Translations under genes and position numbers: made by a program | Origin: Pseudomonas sp. UBA5782 | GTDB taxonomy: Bacteria; Pseudomonadota; Gammaproteobacteria; Pseudomonadales; Pseudomonadaceae | Reading direction: 5' to 3' | Length of the DNA: 6,430 bases | Assembly: GCA_002418465.1 (NCBI GenBank) | Contig: DIEE01000019.1 | Coordinates: forward strand, 1 to 6,430 | Notes under the pieces: generated by a model | What the model was told of the DNA's origin: nothing | The model's input: only the letters and a program-made list of their open reading frames with translations | The model's database searches: none | Shown here: positions 1 through 6,117 of the stretch, in pieces | How positions within the stretch are numbered: position 1 is the first letter of the stretch | Layout of the letters: each line of letters opens with the position of its first letter

Positions 1-1404
1 CTGCTCGACCAGCTGCATGGCAAGGGCAAGTTCGTTCCGCCGGTGGAAACTGCGCCCGTAGCGGCCGCGCCGGCGAGGCCGGCTCCAGTGCCCGCTGCTG
101 CGCCTGCCGCCAAGCCGGCAGAGAAAGTTGCAGAAAAACCCGCGGAGAAACCGGCGCCCAAGCCAGCCGCACCTGCTGCAGCTCCTGCTCCTGCTCCTGT
201 CGCGGCGCATCCGGACAAGACCGGTCCGGTCAGTGAAGCGGAGACCACCGTGCGCGTGGACACCGCGCGCCTGGACGAGATCATGAACATGGTCGGCGAA
301 CTGGTGCTGGTGCGTAACCGCCTGGTGCGCCTGGGGCTCAACAGTGGCGACGAGGCCATGTCGAAGGCCGTGTCCAACCTCGACGTGGTCACCGCCGACC
401 TGCAGACCTCGGTGATGAAAACGCGCATGCAGCCGATCAAGAAGGTCTTCGGACGCTTCCCGCGGCTGGTTCGCGACCTCGCGCGCAACCTGAAGAAAGA
501 GATCAACCTGGAGCTGGTCGGCGAAGAGACCGACCTCGACAAGAACCTCGTCGAGGCGCTCGCGGATCCGCTGGTCCACCTTGTGCGCAACGCCGTCGAC
601 CACGGCATCGAGACGCCCGAGGAGCGCGAGGCCGCCGGCAAGCCACGCACCGGTCGCGTGGTGCTGTCCGCCGAGCAGGAAGGCGACCATATCCTGCTGA
701 TGATCACCGACGACGGCAAAGGCATGGACGCCAACGTCCTGCGCGCCAAGGCCGTCGAGAAGGGCCTGCTGGACAAGGATGTGTCCGAGCGCCTGACCGA
801 GCTGGAATGCTACAACCTGATCTTCGCCCCCGGCTTCTCGACCAAGACCGAGATTTCCGACGTGTCCGGCCGCGGTGTCGGCATGGACGTGGTGAAGACC
901 AAGATTTCCCAGCTCAACGGCACGGTCAACGTGTTCTCCACCAAGGGCCAGGGCTCGAAGATCGTCATCAAGGTGCCGCTGACGCTGGCGATCATGCCGA
1001 CGCTGATGGTCATGCTCGGCAATCAGGCGTTCGCCTTTCCGCTGGTCAACGTCAACGAGATATTCCACCTCGACCTGTCGCGGACCAACGTGGTCGACGG
1101 CCAGGAAGTGGTGATCGTCCGCGACAAGGCGCTGCCGCTGTTCTATCTCAAGCGCTGGCTGGTGCCGCGCGCGGCCCATGACGAGCAGGTCGAGGGCCAC
1201 GTGGTGATCCTCTCGATCGGCACCCAGCGCATCGGCTTCGTCGTCGATCAACTGGTCGGCCAGGAAGAGGTTGTGATCAAGCCTCTGGGCAAGATGCTTC
1301 AGGGAACGCCCGGCATGGCCGGTGCAACCATCACGGGGGACGGACGTATCGCCTTGATCCTCGACGTGCCGAGCATGCTCAAGCGCTACGCGCGGCGCAT
1401 CTGA
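1..1404 (+). CDS. cheA: Chemotaxis histidine kinase CheA, 3' part (5' end outside window)
   Basis: The frame is open from base 1 to the TGA at 1402-1404, giving 467 C-terminal residues. CheA is the cytoplasmic kinase of the chemoreceptor array; it passes phosphate from its own histidine to CheY and CheB. Seen here, in fragment residues: an Ala/Pro/Lys-rich linker (about 15-75); the dimerisation domain from DTARLDEIMNMVGELV (87 onward); the GHKL ATPase with N box RNAVDHGIE (196-204, Asn197), G1 box DDGKGMD (237-243), FAPGFS (275-280) and G2 box GRGVGMD (290-296); then the CheW-like regulatory domain (about 328-467) that docks CheW and receptors. The ATP-binding motifs are all intact. The His-phosphotransfer and CheY/CheB-binding domains must lie upstream. 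A GTG at 43 opens a long ORF but sits inside the linker and is not the real start. cheB follows after 39 nt. Identity is very secure. Confidence 0.97.
   Translation: MLDQLHGKGKFVPPVETAPVAAAPARPAPVPAAAPAAKPAEKVAEKPAEKPAPKPAAPAAAPAPAPVAAHPDKTGPVSEAETTVRVDTARLDEIMNMVGELVLVRNRLVRLGLNSGDEAMSKAVSNLDVVTADLQTSVMKTRMQPIKKVFGRFPRLVRDLARNLKKEINLELVGEETDLDKNLVEALADPLVHLVRNAVDHGIETPEEREAAGKPRTGRVVLSAEQEGDHILLMITDDGKGMDANVLRAKAVEKGLLDKDVSERLTELECYNLIFAPGFSTKTEISDVSGRGVGMDVVKTKISQLNGTVNVFSTKGQGSKIVIKVPLTLAIMPTLMVMLGNQAFAFPLVNVNEIFHLDLSRTNVVDGQEVVIVRDKALPLFYLKRWLVPRAAHDEQVEGHVVILSIGTQRIGFVVDQLVGQEEVVIKPLGKMLQGTPGMAGATITGDGRIALILDVPSMLKRYARRI
181..198 (+). repeat. Three perfect GCTCCT hexanucleotide repeats in the CheA linker
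   Basis: Three exact copies of GCTCCT run head to tail in frame and encode Ala-Pro three times. They sit in the Ala/Pro/Lys linker ahead of the dimerisation domain. A gain or loss of a unit would change linker length without breaking the frame. Confidence 0.85.
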
Positions 1405-1408
1405 TTTC

Positions 1409-1430
1409 GGGGCGGGTCACGGCCCGTCCC
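1409..1430 (+). other. Intercistronic hairpin between cheA and cheB
   Basis: GGGGCGGG (1409-1416) pairs with CCCGTCCC (1423-1430) across a 6-nt loop, TCACGG. This is an 8-bp, nearly all-GC stem with one G-U pair. It ends just before the cheB ribosome binding site (GAGGAG, 1433-1438, 5 nt before the ATG). No T run follows, so it is not an intrinsic terminator. An effect on mRNA stability, processing or cheB translation is inference. Confidence 0.55.
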
Positions 1431-1443
1431 ATGAGGAGTTGTT

Positions 1444-2568
1444 ATGGCTGTAAAAGTCCTGGTGGTGGACGATTCCGGTTTTTTCCGCAGGAGAGTGACG
1501 GAAATACTCTCTGCGGATCCGAACATCCAGGTGATCGGTACCGCGACGAACGGCCGTGAGGCGATCGACCAGGCACTGGCGCTCAAGCCGGACGTGATCA
1601 CCATGGATTACGAGATGCCGATGATGGACGGCATCACGGCCGTGCGAACCATCATGCAGCGCTGCCCGACGCCGGTCCTGATGTTCTCCTCGCTGACCCA
1701 CGAGGGCGCTCGGGTAACCCTGGATGCGCTGGATGCCGGCGCGGTGGATTACCTGCCGAAGAATTTCGAGGACATCTCGCGCAACCCGGAGAAGGTCCGG
1801 CAGATGCTCTGCGAGAAGATCCACACCATCTCGCGTAGCAACCGCCGGCTGGGCAGCTTCGCCCAGGCGCCCACGGCGGCTCATTCGAGCAGCGCTTCCA
1901 GCCCCGCGCATCATCATCCCGCTGCCGCGCCGGTTCGCCCGTCCGTTGCACCTGCGCATCCGACTCCCGCGGCGTCCAGCCCCGGCAGCCCGGCGCCCAA
2001 GCGGCGTTCCTACAAACTGGTGGCGATCGGTACGTCCACCGGCGGCCCGGTCGCGCTGCAGCGTGTGCTGACCCAGCTGCCCGGCAATTTTCCCGCGCCC
2101 ATCGTGCTGATCCAGCACATGCCGGCGGCGTTCACCAAGGCCTTCGCCGAGCGGCTCGACAAGCTCTGCCGGATTTCCGTCAAGGAAGCGGCGGACGGCG
2201 ACATGCTGCGTCCGGGCCTGGCGCTGCTCGCGCCGGGCGGCAAGCAAATGATGATCGACGGGCGCGGAGCGGTGAAGATCCTTCCCGGTGACGAGCGCCT
2301 CAACTACAAGCCCTGCGTCGACATCACCTTCGGTTCGGCGGCGCGCTCGTTCAACGACAAGGTGTTGGCGGTGGTGCTCACCGGCATGGGCGCCGACGGC
2401 CGTGAAGGCGCGCGCATGCTCAAGCAGGCCGGTAGCCAGGTGTGGGCGCAGGACGAGGCCAGCTGCGTGATCTACGGCATGCCCATGGCGATCGTCAAAG
2501 CCAACCTGGCGGACGCCGTCTATGGTCTCGACGACATCGGCAGGCACCTGGCCGAGGCCGTCGTCTGA
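1444..2568 (+). CDS. cheB: Chemotaxis response regulator protein-glutamate methylesterase/deamidase CheB
   Basis: This 374-residue protein has the full CheB layout. CheB removes methyl groups from receptor glutamates and deamidates glutamines; phosphorylation by CheA activates it and so gives adaptation. The N-terminal receiver (about 3-125) shows the acidic pair D9/D10, phosphoacceptor D55 in TMDYEMPMMDG, S82 and K106. A Ser/Ala/Pro/His-rich linker (about 138-186) joins it to the methylesterase domain (about 190-370). There the catalytic triad is visible: S198 in IGTSTGGP, H225 in IQHMP and D318 in LTGMGADG, with spacing as in enteric CheB. The start at 1444 is set by GAGGAG at 1433-1438 and by the receiver beginning directly after it. 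The TGA overlaps the motC ATG. No C-terminal receptor-tethering pentapeptide appears in this protein. The linker looks long and low in complexity; the rest is canonical. Confidence 0.96.
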   Translation: MAVKVLVVDDSGFFRRRVTEILSADPNIQVIGTATNGREAIDQALALKPDVITMDYEMPMMDGITAVRTIMQRCPTPVLMFSSLTHEGARVTLDALDAGAVDYLPKNFEDISRNPEKVRQMLCEKIHTISRSNRRLGSFAQAPTAAHSSSASSPAHHHPAAAPVRPSVAPAHPTPAASSPGSPAPKRRSYKLVAIGTSTGGPVALQRVLTQLPGNFPAPIVLIQHMPAAFTKAFAERLDKLCRISVKEAADGDMLRPGLALLAPGGKQMMIDGRGAVKILPGDERLNYKPCVDITFGSAARSFNDKVLAVVLTGMGADGREGARMLKQAGSQVWAQDEASCVIYGMPMAIVKANLADAVYGLDDIGRHLAEAVV

Positions 2569-3308
2569 TGGATGCACTGAGCCTCATCGGCATCATCCTC
2601 GCGCTGGTCGCCATCATCGGCGGCAACTACATCGAGGGTGGCCATATCGGCGCGCTGCTCAACGGGCCGGCGGCACTGATCGTGGTCGGTGGCACGCTGG
2701 GCGCCTCCTTCCTGCAGACCCCGATGGGCGTGCTCAAGCGCGCGCTGGTGGTGGCGCGCTGGATCTTCTTTCCACCGAGCATCGACCTGCCTGGCGGTGT
2801 CGATCGCGTAGTCAACTGGAGCATGACCGCGCGCAAGGAGGGCCTGCTCGGGCTGGAGCCGATCGCCGACGCCGAACCCGATCCCTACGCGCGCAAGGGC
2901 CTGCAGCTGCTGGTCGACGGCGCCGAGCCGGAGGCGATCCGCAGCATCCTCGAGGTTGACATGCTGACCCAGGAGGACCGCGACATCCAGGCGGCGAAAG
3001 TCTTCGAAAGCGCCGGCGGCTATGCGCCGACCATCGGCATCATCGGCGCGGTGATGGGCCTGATCCACGTCATGGGCAACCTGGCGGACCCGGCCCAGCT
3101 CGGTAGCGGGATCGCGGTGGCCTTCGTCGCGACCATCTATGGCGTAAGCTTCGCCAACCTGCTGCTGCTGCCGATCAGCAACAAGCTGCGCTCGGTCGCG
3201 ATGCGCCAGTCGCGTTACCGCGAGCTGATCCTCGAAGGGATTCTTTCCATCGCCGAAGGCGAAAACCCGCGCTCCATCGAACTGAAGCTGCAAGGCTTCA
3301 TGGATTGA
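2568..3308 (+). CDS. motC: Flagellar stator protein MotC (MotA family, second stator set)
   Basis: This 246-residue protein is the MotA-type subunit of a flagellar stator, an inner-membrane ion channel that pushes on FliG to turn the motor. Four hydrophobic segments are visible (about 4-20, 33-50, 152-170 and 181-202), with the cytoplasmic loop between the second and third. In that loop R89 and E97 have the spacing of the FliG-contacting Arg90/Glu98 of E. coli MotA. P154 (in YAPTIG) and P202 (in LLPIS) match its two functional prolines. The frame is open back to 2442, but that stretch is cheB read in another frame; the ATG at 2568, overlapping the cheB stop (TGATG) with GAGG at 2554-2557, starts exactly at the first membrane segment. 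Translation is probably coupled to cheB. Its place in the che cluster beside motD marks it as MotC rather than MotA. In P. aeruginosa MotCD is the set linked to swarming; its role here is inferred. Confidence 0.94.
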   Translation: MDALSLIGIILALVAIIGGNYIEGGHIGALLNGPAALIVVGGTLGASFLQTPMGVLKRALVVARWIFFPPSIDLPGGVDRVVNWSMTARKEGLLGLEPIADAEPDPYARKGLQLLVDGAEPEAIRSILEVDMLTQEDRDIQAAKVFESAGGYAPTIGIIGAVMGLIHVMGNLADPAQLGSGIAVAFVATIYGVSFANLLLLPISNKLRSVAMRQSRYRELILEGILSIAEGENPRSIELKLQGFMD

Positions 3309-3312
3309 CCCA

Positions 3313-4269
3313 ATGGCCCGCCGCCGCCGCCCCGAAGAACACGCGAATCATGAGCGTTGGCTGGTTTCCTATGCCGACTTCATCACGCTGCTGTTCGCCT
3401 TTTTCGTGGTGATGTACTCGATCTCCTCGATCAACGAAGGCAAGTACAAGGTTCTCTCCGACAGCATGGTCGGCGCCTTCAACCAGCCGGACCGCTCGAT
3501 CAAGGCGATTCCCATCGGCGACGAACGCCCGCGAACTACCGAGCCGGACCGTTCGCTGAACGTCGACATCGACGGCAGCGACGCGGCCTCCGAGCACGGC
3601 CCGGCCGACCCCCTGGAAACCATCGCCAACGATGTGCGCGATGCCTTCGGCGACCTGATGAAGACCGAGCAGCTGACCGTGCGCGGCAACGAGTTGTGGG
3701 TCGAGATCACCCTCAATTCGAGCCTGCTGTTCCCCAGCGGCGATGCGATTCCCAACGACGCCGCCTTCGCCATCATCGAGAAGGTGGCGAAGATTCTTGC
3801 GCCGTACGAGAACCCGGTGCACGTGGAAGGCTTCACCGACAACCTGCCGATCCGCACCGCGCAGTTCCCGACCAACTGGGAACTGTCGGCGGCGCGTGCC
3901 GCCAGCATCGTGCGGATGATGGCGATGGAGGGCGTGGCGCCGGGGAGGATGGCCGCGGTGGGCTACGGCGAGTTCCAGCCGGTGGCGGACAACGCCACCG
4001 CGGACGGCCGAGCGCGCAACCGGCGGGTGGTGCTGGTGGTTTCGCGCAACCTCGACGTGCGCCGCAGCGTCAGTGGCACTGGCAGCGGCAAGACGCAACC
4101 CGACGCCGCGCTCAAGCGCGCTGGCACGCAACCTGCCGCTGGCACACAATCTGCAGAGAGTCAGGATGCGCGGGCTTCCATCGGTGAAGCCGTCAATCCG
4201 TCGTCGCCACTACCGAGTGGCGCCAATCTCGGCGAGGCGCAAGCCGCGCCGGGAGGAAAACAGCCATGA
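3313..4269 (+). CDS. motD: Flagellar stator protein MotD (MotB family, peptidoglycan-anchored)
   Basis: This 318-residue protein is the MotB-type partner of MotC; it holds the ion channel and anchors it to the cell wall. A basic N terminus (MARRRRP) precedes one membrane segment (about 20-38) with the conserved ion-binding Asp as D22 in SYADFITLLFAFF. A linker (about 40-125) leads to a periplasmic OmpA-like peptidoglycan-binding domain (about 130-245), with GFTDN (173-177), NWELSAARA (188-196) and GYGEFQP followed by GRARNRRV (232-239). Residues 246-318 form a low-complexity Ser/Ala/Gly/Gln tail with a tandem repeat. The ATG is 4 nt after the motC stop and has only a distant AAGG upstream, so translation probably relies on coupling. 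The last codons overlap the next gene as ATGA. The D-type identity rests on its pairing with motC in a che operon. Confidence 0.94.
   Translation: MARRRRPEEHANHERWLVSYADFITLLFAFFVVMYSISSINEGKYKVLSDSMVGAFNQPDRSIKAIPIGDERPRTTEPDRSLNVDIDGSDAASEHGPADPLETIANDVRDAFGDLMKTEQLTVRGNELWVEITLNSSLLFPSGDAIPNDAAFAIIEKVAKILAPYENPVHVEGFTDNLPIRTAQFPTNWELSAARAASIVRMMAMEGVAPGRMAAVGYGEFQPVADNATADGRARNRRVVLVVSRNLDVRRSVSGTGSGKTQPDAALKRAGTQPAAGTQSAESQDARASIGEAVNPSSPLPSGANLGEAQAAPGGKQP
4120..4155 (+). repeat. Tandem 18-nt direct repeat in the motD tail
   Basis: GCTGGCACGCAACCTGCC (4120-4137) is followed at once by GCTGGCACACAATCTGCA (4138-4155), matching at 15 of 18 positions. The repeat is in frame and encodes AGTQPA then AGTQSA (residues 270-281 of MotD). 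A weaker third unit, GKTQPDA, lies about ten residues earlier. It looks like a local duplication within the unstructured periplasmic tail. Confidence 0.75.
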
Positions 4270-5054
4270 GAGTTTGGGCAGTAGCCAATCAGAAAGGGGG
4301 GGTCGGCAAGACAACCTCGTCCATCGCCCTGGCCGGCCTCCTGGCCGATGCCGGCAAGCGCGTGGTGGTGGTGGATCTCGATCCGCACGGGTCGATGACC
4401 AGTTATTTCGGGCACGATCCGGATACCCTGGATCGCAGCAATTTCGACCTGTTTCTGCACCAGGGCACAGTCCCGCAGGGGCTGCCGCGCGAGCTGCTGC
4501 TGGAGACCAGCCACGAGCAGATTTCGCTCCTGCCATCCAGTACGGCACTGGCGACGCTTGAGCGCCAATCGCCCGGCAAGGGTGGCCTGGGTCTGGTAAT
4601 CGCCAAATCCCTGGCGCAACTCTGGCAGGATTTCGACCACGCCATCATCGACAGTCCGCCATTGCTCGGTGTGCTGATGGTCAACGCCCTGGCCGCCAGC
4701 CAGCAACTGGTAATTCCCGTACAGACCGAGTTCCTCGCCGTCAAAGGCCTGGAGCGAATGGTCAATACGCTGGCGATGATCAATCGCTCGCGCAAGCAGG
4801 CATTGCCCTACACCATAGTGCCGACGCTGTTCGACCGGCGTACCCAAGCCTCCATGTCGACCTTGCGTACGTTACGCCATGCCTACCCGGAACAGCTCTG
4901 GCACGCCTACATCCCGGTCGATACGCGCCTGCGCGATGCCAGCCGCGCCGGCCTCACGCCGTCGCAGTTCGATGCCAAGAGCCGCGGCGTGATCGCCTAC
5001 CGCGCCTTGCTCAAGCACCTGCTCGAGCATCAGGCGGCAGCGCAGGTCGCCTGA
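4266..5054 (+). CDS. parC: ParA-family ATPase for polar positioning of chemoreceptor arrays (ParC-like)
   Basis: This 262-residue protein is a P-loop ATPase of the ParA/MinD family. It shows the deviant Walker A KGGVGKTT (10-17, with signature Lys10 and catalytic Lys15), the switch DLDPHGSMT (37-45) and a Walker B-like AIIDSPP (126-132). It has no N-terminal helix-turn-helix of the type found in plasmid ParA, and no parB lies beside it. Its neighbours are chemotaxis and stator genes plus parP, the arrangement of the ParC/ParP pair that places receptor arrays at the flagellated pole in Vibrio and Pseudomonas. It presumably cycles between polymer or dimer states with ATP and recruits arrays through ParP. 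The symbol parC here is not topoisomerase IV. The start overlaps the motD stop (ATGA), with GGAGG at 4252-4256, 9 nt upstream, inside motD. The family is certain; the role follows from context. Confidence 0.92.
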   Translation: MRVWAVANQKGGVGKTTSSIALAGLLADAGKRVVVVDLDPHGSMTSYFGHDPDTLDRSNFDLFLHQGTVPQGLPRELLLETSHEQISLLPSSTALATLERQSPGKGGLGLVIAKSLAQLWQDFDHAIIDSPPLLGVLMVNALAASQQLVIPVQTEFLAVKGLERMVNTLAMINRSRKQALPYTIVPTLFDRRTQASMSTLRTLRHAYPEQLWHAYIPVDTRLRDASRAGLTPSQFDAKSRGVIAYRALLKHLLEHQAAAQVA

Positions 5055-5073
5055 TATGCGCGGGTTTCTTTCT
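5027..5073 (+). terminator. Possible weak intrinsic terminator straddling the parA stop codon
   Basis: ATCAGGCG (5029-5036) and CGCCTGAT (5048-5055) are exact reverse complements around an 11-nt loop; GCAT/ATGC at 5027-5030 and 5056-5059 offers alternative outer pairing. GCGCA (5040-5044) and TGCGC (5057-5061) form a competing smaller stem. A T-rich tract, TTTCTTTCT (5065-5073), follows. The T tract is interrupted and begins several bases after the stem, so termination, if real, is probably partial. The stem includes the parA stop, so terminating ribosomes would affect folding. Confidence 0.35.
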
Positions 5074-5082
5074 GGTCATGGC

Positions 5083-5110
5083 TCAAGTAGGCGGGCAGGG
5101 CGGCCGATAG
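5083..5110 (+). promoter_or_regulatory. Candidate FliA (sigma-28) flagellar promoter upstream of parP
   Basis: TCAAGTAG (5083-5090) resembles the -35 element and GCCGATAG (5103-5110) the -10 element of the flagellar sigma factor FliA (E. coli consensus TAAAGTTT, 11 nt, GCCGATAA). The -10 matches at seven of eight bases; the -35 keeps T-AAGT. The gap is 12 nt, one more than consensus. Transcription would begin around 5117-5120, leaving a leader of about 30 nt before the parP ATG at 5148. The site lies in a real intergenic gap, not in coding sequence. This predicts that parP and cheW can be expressed as late flagellar genes apart from the upstream operon. Confidence 0.55.
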
Positions 5111-5147
5111 GCTGTACTGACTATCCCCATCGCTCCGGGTTCTTTTC

Positions 5148-6041
5148 ATGAGTCGTTCCGCCGCCACTTCAACGCGCTCCCAACTGGCTCTCCAGTCCTA
5201 TCTGGATGGCCTGTTGCAGGAGGCCACGTTCGACACGGAAGCGGAGCCGCAGGCGGAATCCAGCGCCGCCATCGACGAGTTCCAGGCCGCCGTGCTCGAA
5301 GAGCAAATTCGTGACGCGCGCCTGGCCACACCGACGGTTGCGCCCGCGCTGCGTACACCGGCACCGCCTGCGCGGCTGGATTTCGCCGAACCCAAAGCGT
5401 TGCTGTTGCAGACCGTTGAGCTGATCCCGTCGCCGGTGGTCGTCGAGGCGCCGGTGGAAATTGCCGCGCCGCTGATCGAACCGCTGATCGTGGTCGAGCC
5501 GGTGGTCGACCTGCAACTCGAGCAGACGCCCGCGCGGGTGCCGGCGCCGCTGAATTTCGACGAGCGCCCGGACTGGGCCGACGAGCCCTTCGAGTGCCTG
5601 CTGTTCGACGTCGCCGGGCTGACCCTGGCTGTGCCGCTGGTATGCCTGGGCTCGATCTATCCGCTGGCCGGCCAGGAGCTGACCCCGCTGTTCGGCCAGC
5701 CGGACTGGTTCCTCGGCATCCTGCCGTCGCAGGCCGGCAACCTGAAAGTGCTGGATACCGCGCGCTGGGTGATGCCGGATCGCTACCGCGACGATTTTCG
5801 CCAGGGCCTGCAGTACGTGATCTCGGTGCAGGGTTACGAATGGGGCTTGGCCGTGCACCAGGTAAGTCGTTCGATACGCCTGGACCCGAGCGAGATAAAA
5901 TGGCGTAGCCAGCGTGCCCAGCGGCCCTGGCTCGCGGGGACGGTGATCGAGCACATGTGCGCCTTGCTCGACGTCGCGGCGCTCGCCGAGCTGATCGCCA
6001 GCGGGGCGGTGAAGCGCATGAGCAACGGGCAGTTGCATTGA
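5148..6041 (+). CDS. parP: CheW-domain array-positioning protein ParP
   Basis: This 297-residue protein has a conserved N-terminal helix-like region (SQLALQSYLDGLLQEATFD, 11-29), an acidic, Ala/Pro/Val-rich linker (about 30-145) and a divergent C-terminal CheW-like domain (about 146-285, from EPFECLLFDVAGLTLAVPL). The layout matches ParP, which binds the ParA-like ATPase through its N-terminal part and joins the CheA/receptor array through its CheW-like domain, keeping arrays at the pole. The neighbouring parA-like gene and cheW support this. The start is fixed by an in-frame TGA at 5118-5120 with no ATG, GTG or TTG between, although no good Shine-Dalgarno precedes the ATG (only GGG at 5137-5139). 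A FliA-like promoter lies just upstream. It could be labelled simply a CheW-domain protein; the ParP role is by homology and context. Confidence 0.88.
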   Translation: MSRSAATSTRSQLALQSYLDGLLQEATFDTEAEPQAESSAAIDEFQAAVLEEQIRDARLATPTVAPALRTPAPPARLDFAEPKALLLQTVELIPSPVVVEAPVEIAAPLIEPLIVVEPVVDLQLEQTPARVPAPLNFDERPDWADEPFECLLFDVAGLTLAVPLVCLGSIYPLAGQELTPLFGQPDWFLGILPSQAGNLKVLDTARWVMPDRYRDDFRQGLQYVISVQGYEWGLAVHQVSRSIRLDPSEIKWRSQRAQRPWLAGTVIEHMCALLDVAALAELIASGAVKRMSNGQLH

Positions 6042-6048
6042 ATCCACG

Positions 6049-6117
6049 GCTCGCGCAGATTGGCGCGAGCGAAAACGACAACGGCGGGAAACGACCCGCG
6101 CATACCGCGCCTGCGGT
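6049..6117 (+). other. Three consecutive hairpins in the parP-cheW spacer
   Basis: The 94-nt gap (6042-6135) holds three inverted repeats in a row. GCTCGCGC (6049-6056) pairs perfectly with GCGCGAGC (6063-6070) across AGATTG. GCGGG (6084-6088) pairs with CCCGC (6095-6099) across AAACGA. ACCGC (6104-6108) pairs with GCGGT (6113-6117) across GCCT. None is followed by a T run on either strand, so none is an intrinsic terminator. The first is the strongest. They may stabilise or process the mRNA, or be a degenerate REP-like element; no promoter was recognised in the gap. Confidence 0.5.

Noticed and set aside
43..1404. Separate 453-residue gene starting at the GTG at 43
   Set aside because: The frame is open from base 1 and the GTG falls in the CheA linker with no ribosome binding site; it is internal to cheA.
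2442..2567. Upstream extension of the motC frame by 42 residues
   Set aside because: This stretch lies inside cheB in another frame, reads as Arg/Gly-rich nonsense, and MotA-family proteins begin at the first membrane segment, which matches the ATG at 2568.
1417..2577. 386-codon open frame on the minus strand opposite cheB
   Set aside because: It is a by-product of GC-rich codon bias: it mirrors cheB, is Arg/His/Gly-rich with no recognisable domain, and has no supporting context. The same holds for other long antisense frames opposite motC, motD, parA and parP.
4266..5054. Plasmid or genomic-island partition gene
   Set aside because: No parB, replication gene, integrase, direct-repeat ends or base-composition break; neighbours are core chemotaxis genes in an established order.
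5078..5110. 10-codon ORF (MAQVGGQGGR) in the parA-parP gap
   Set aside because: No ribosome binding site, very short, and it coincides with the FliA-like promoter, which explains the bases better.
5148..6041. parP as a second copy or fused fragment of cheW
   Set aside because: Its CheW-like domain is divergent from the cheW at 6136 and sits behind a conserved N-terminal region and long linker, so it is a distinct family and not a duplication remnant.
6049..6070. Intrinsic terminator after parP
   Set aside because: The 8-bp stem is perfect but is followed by GAAAACGAC on the plus strand, and no T run follows it on the minus strand either.
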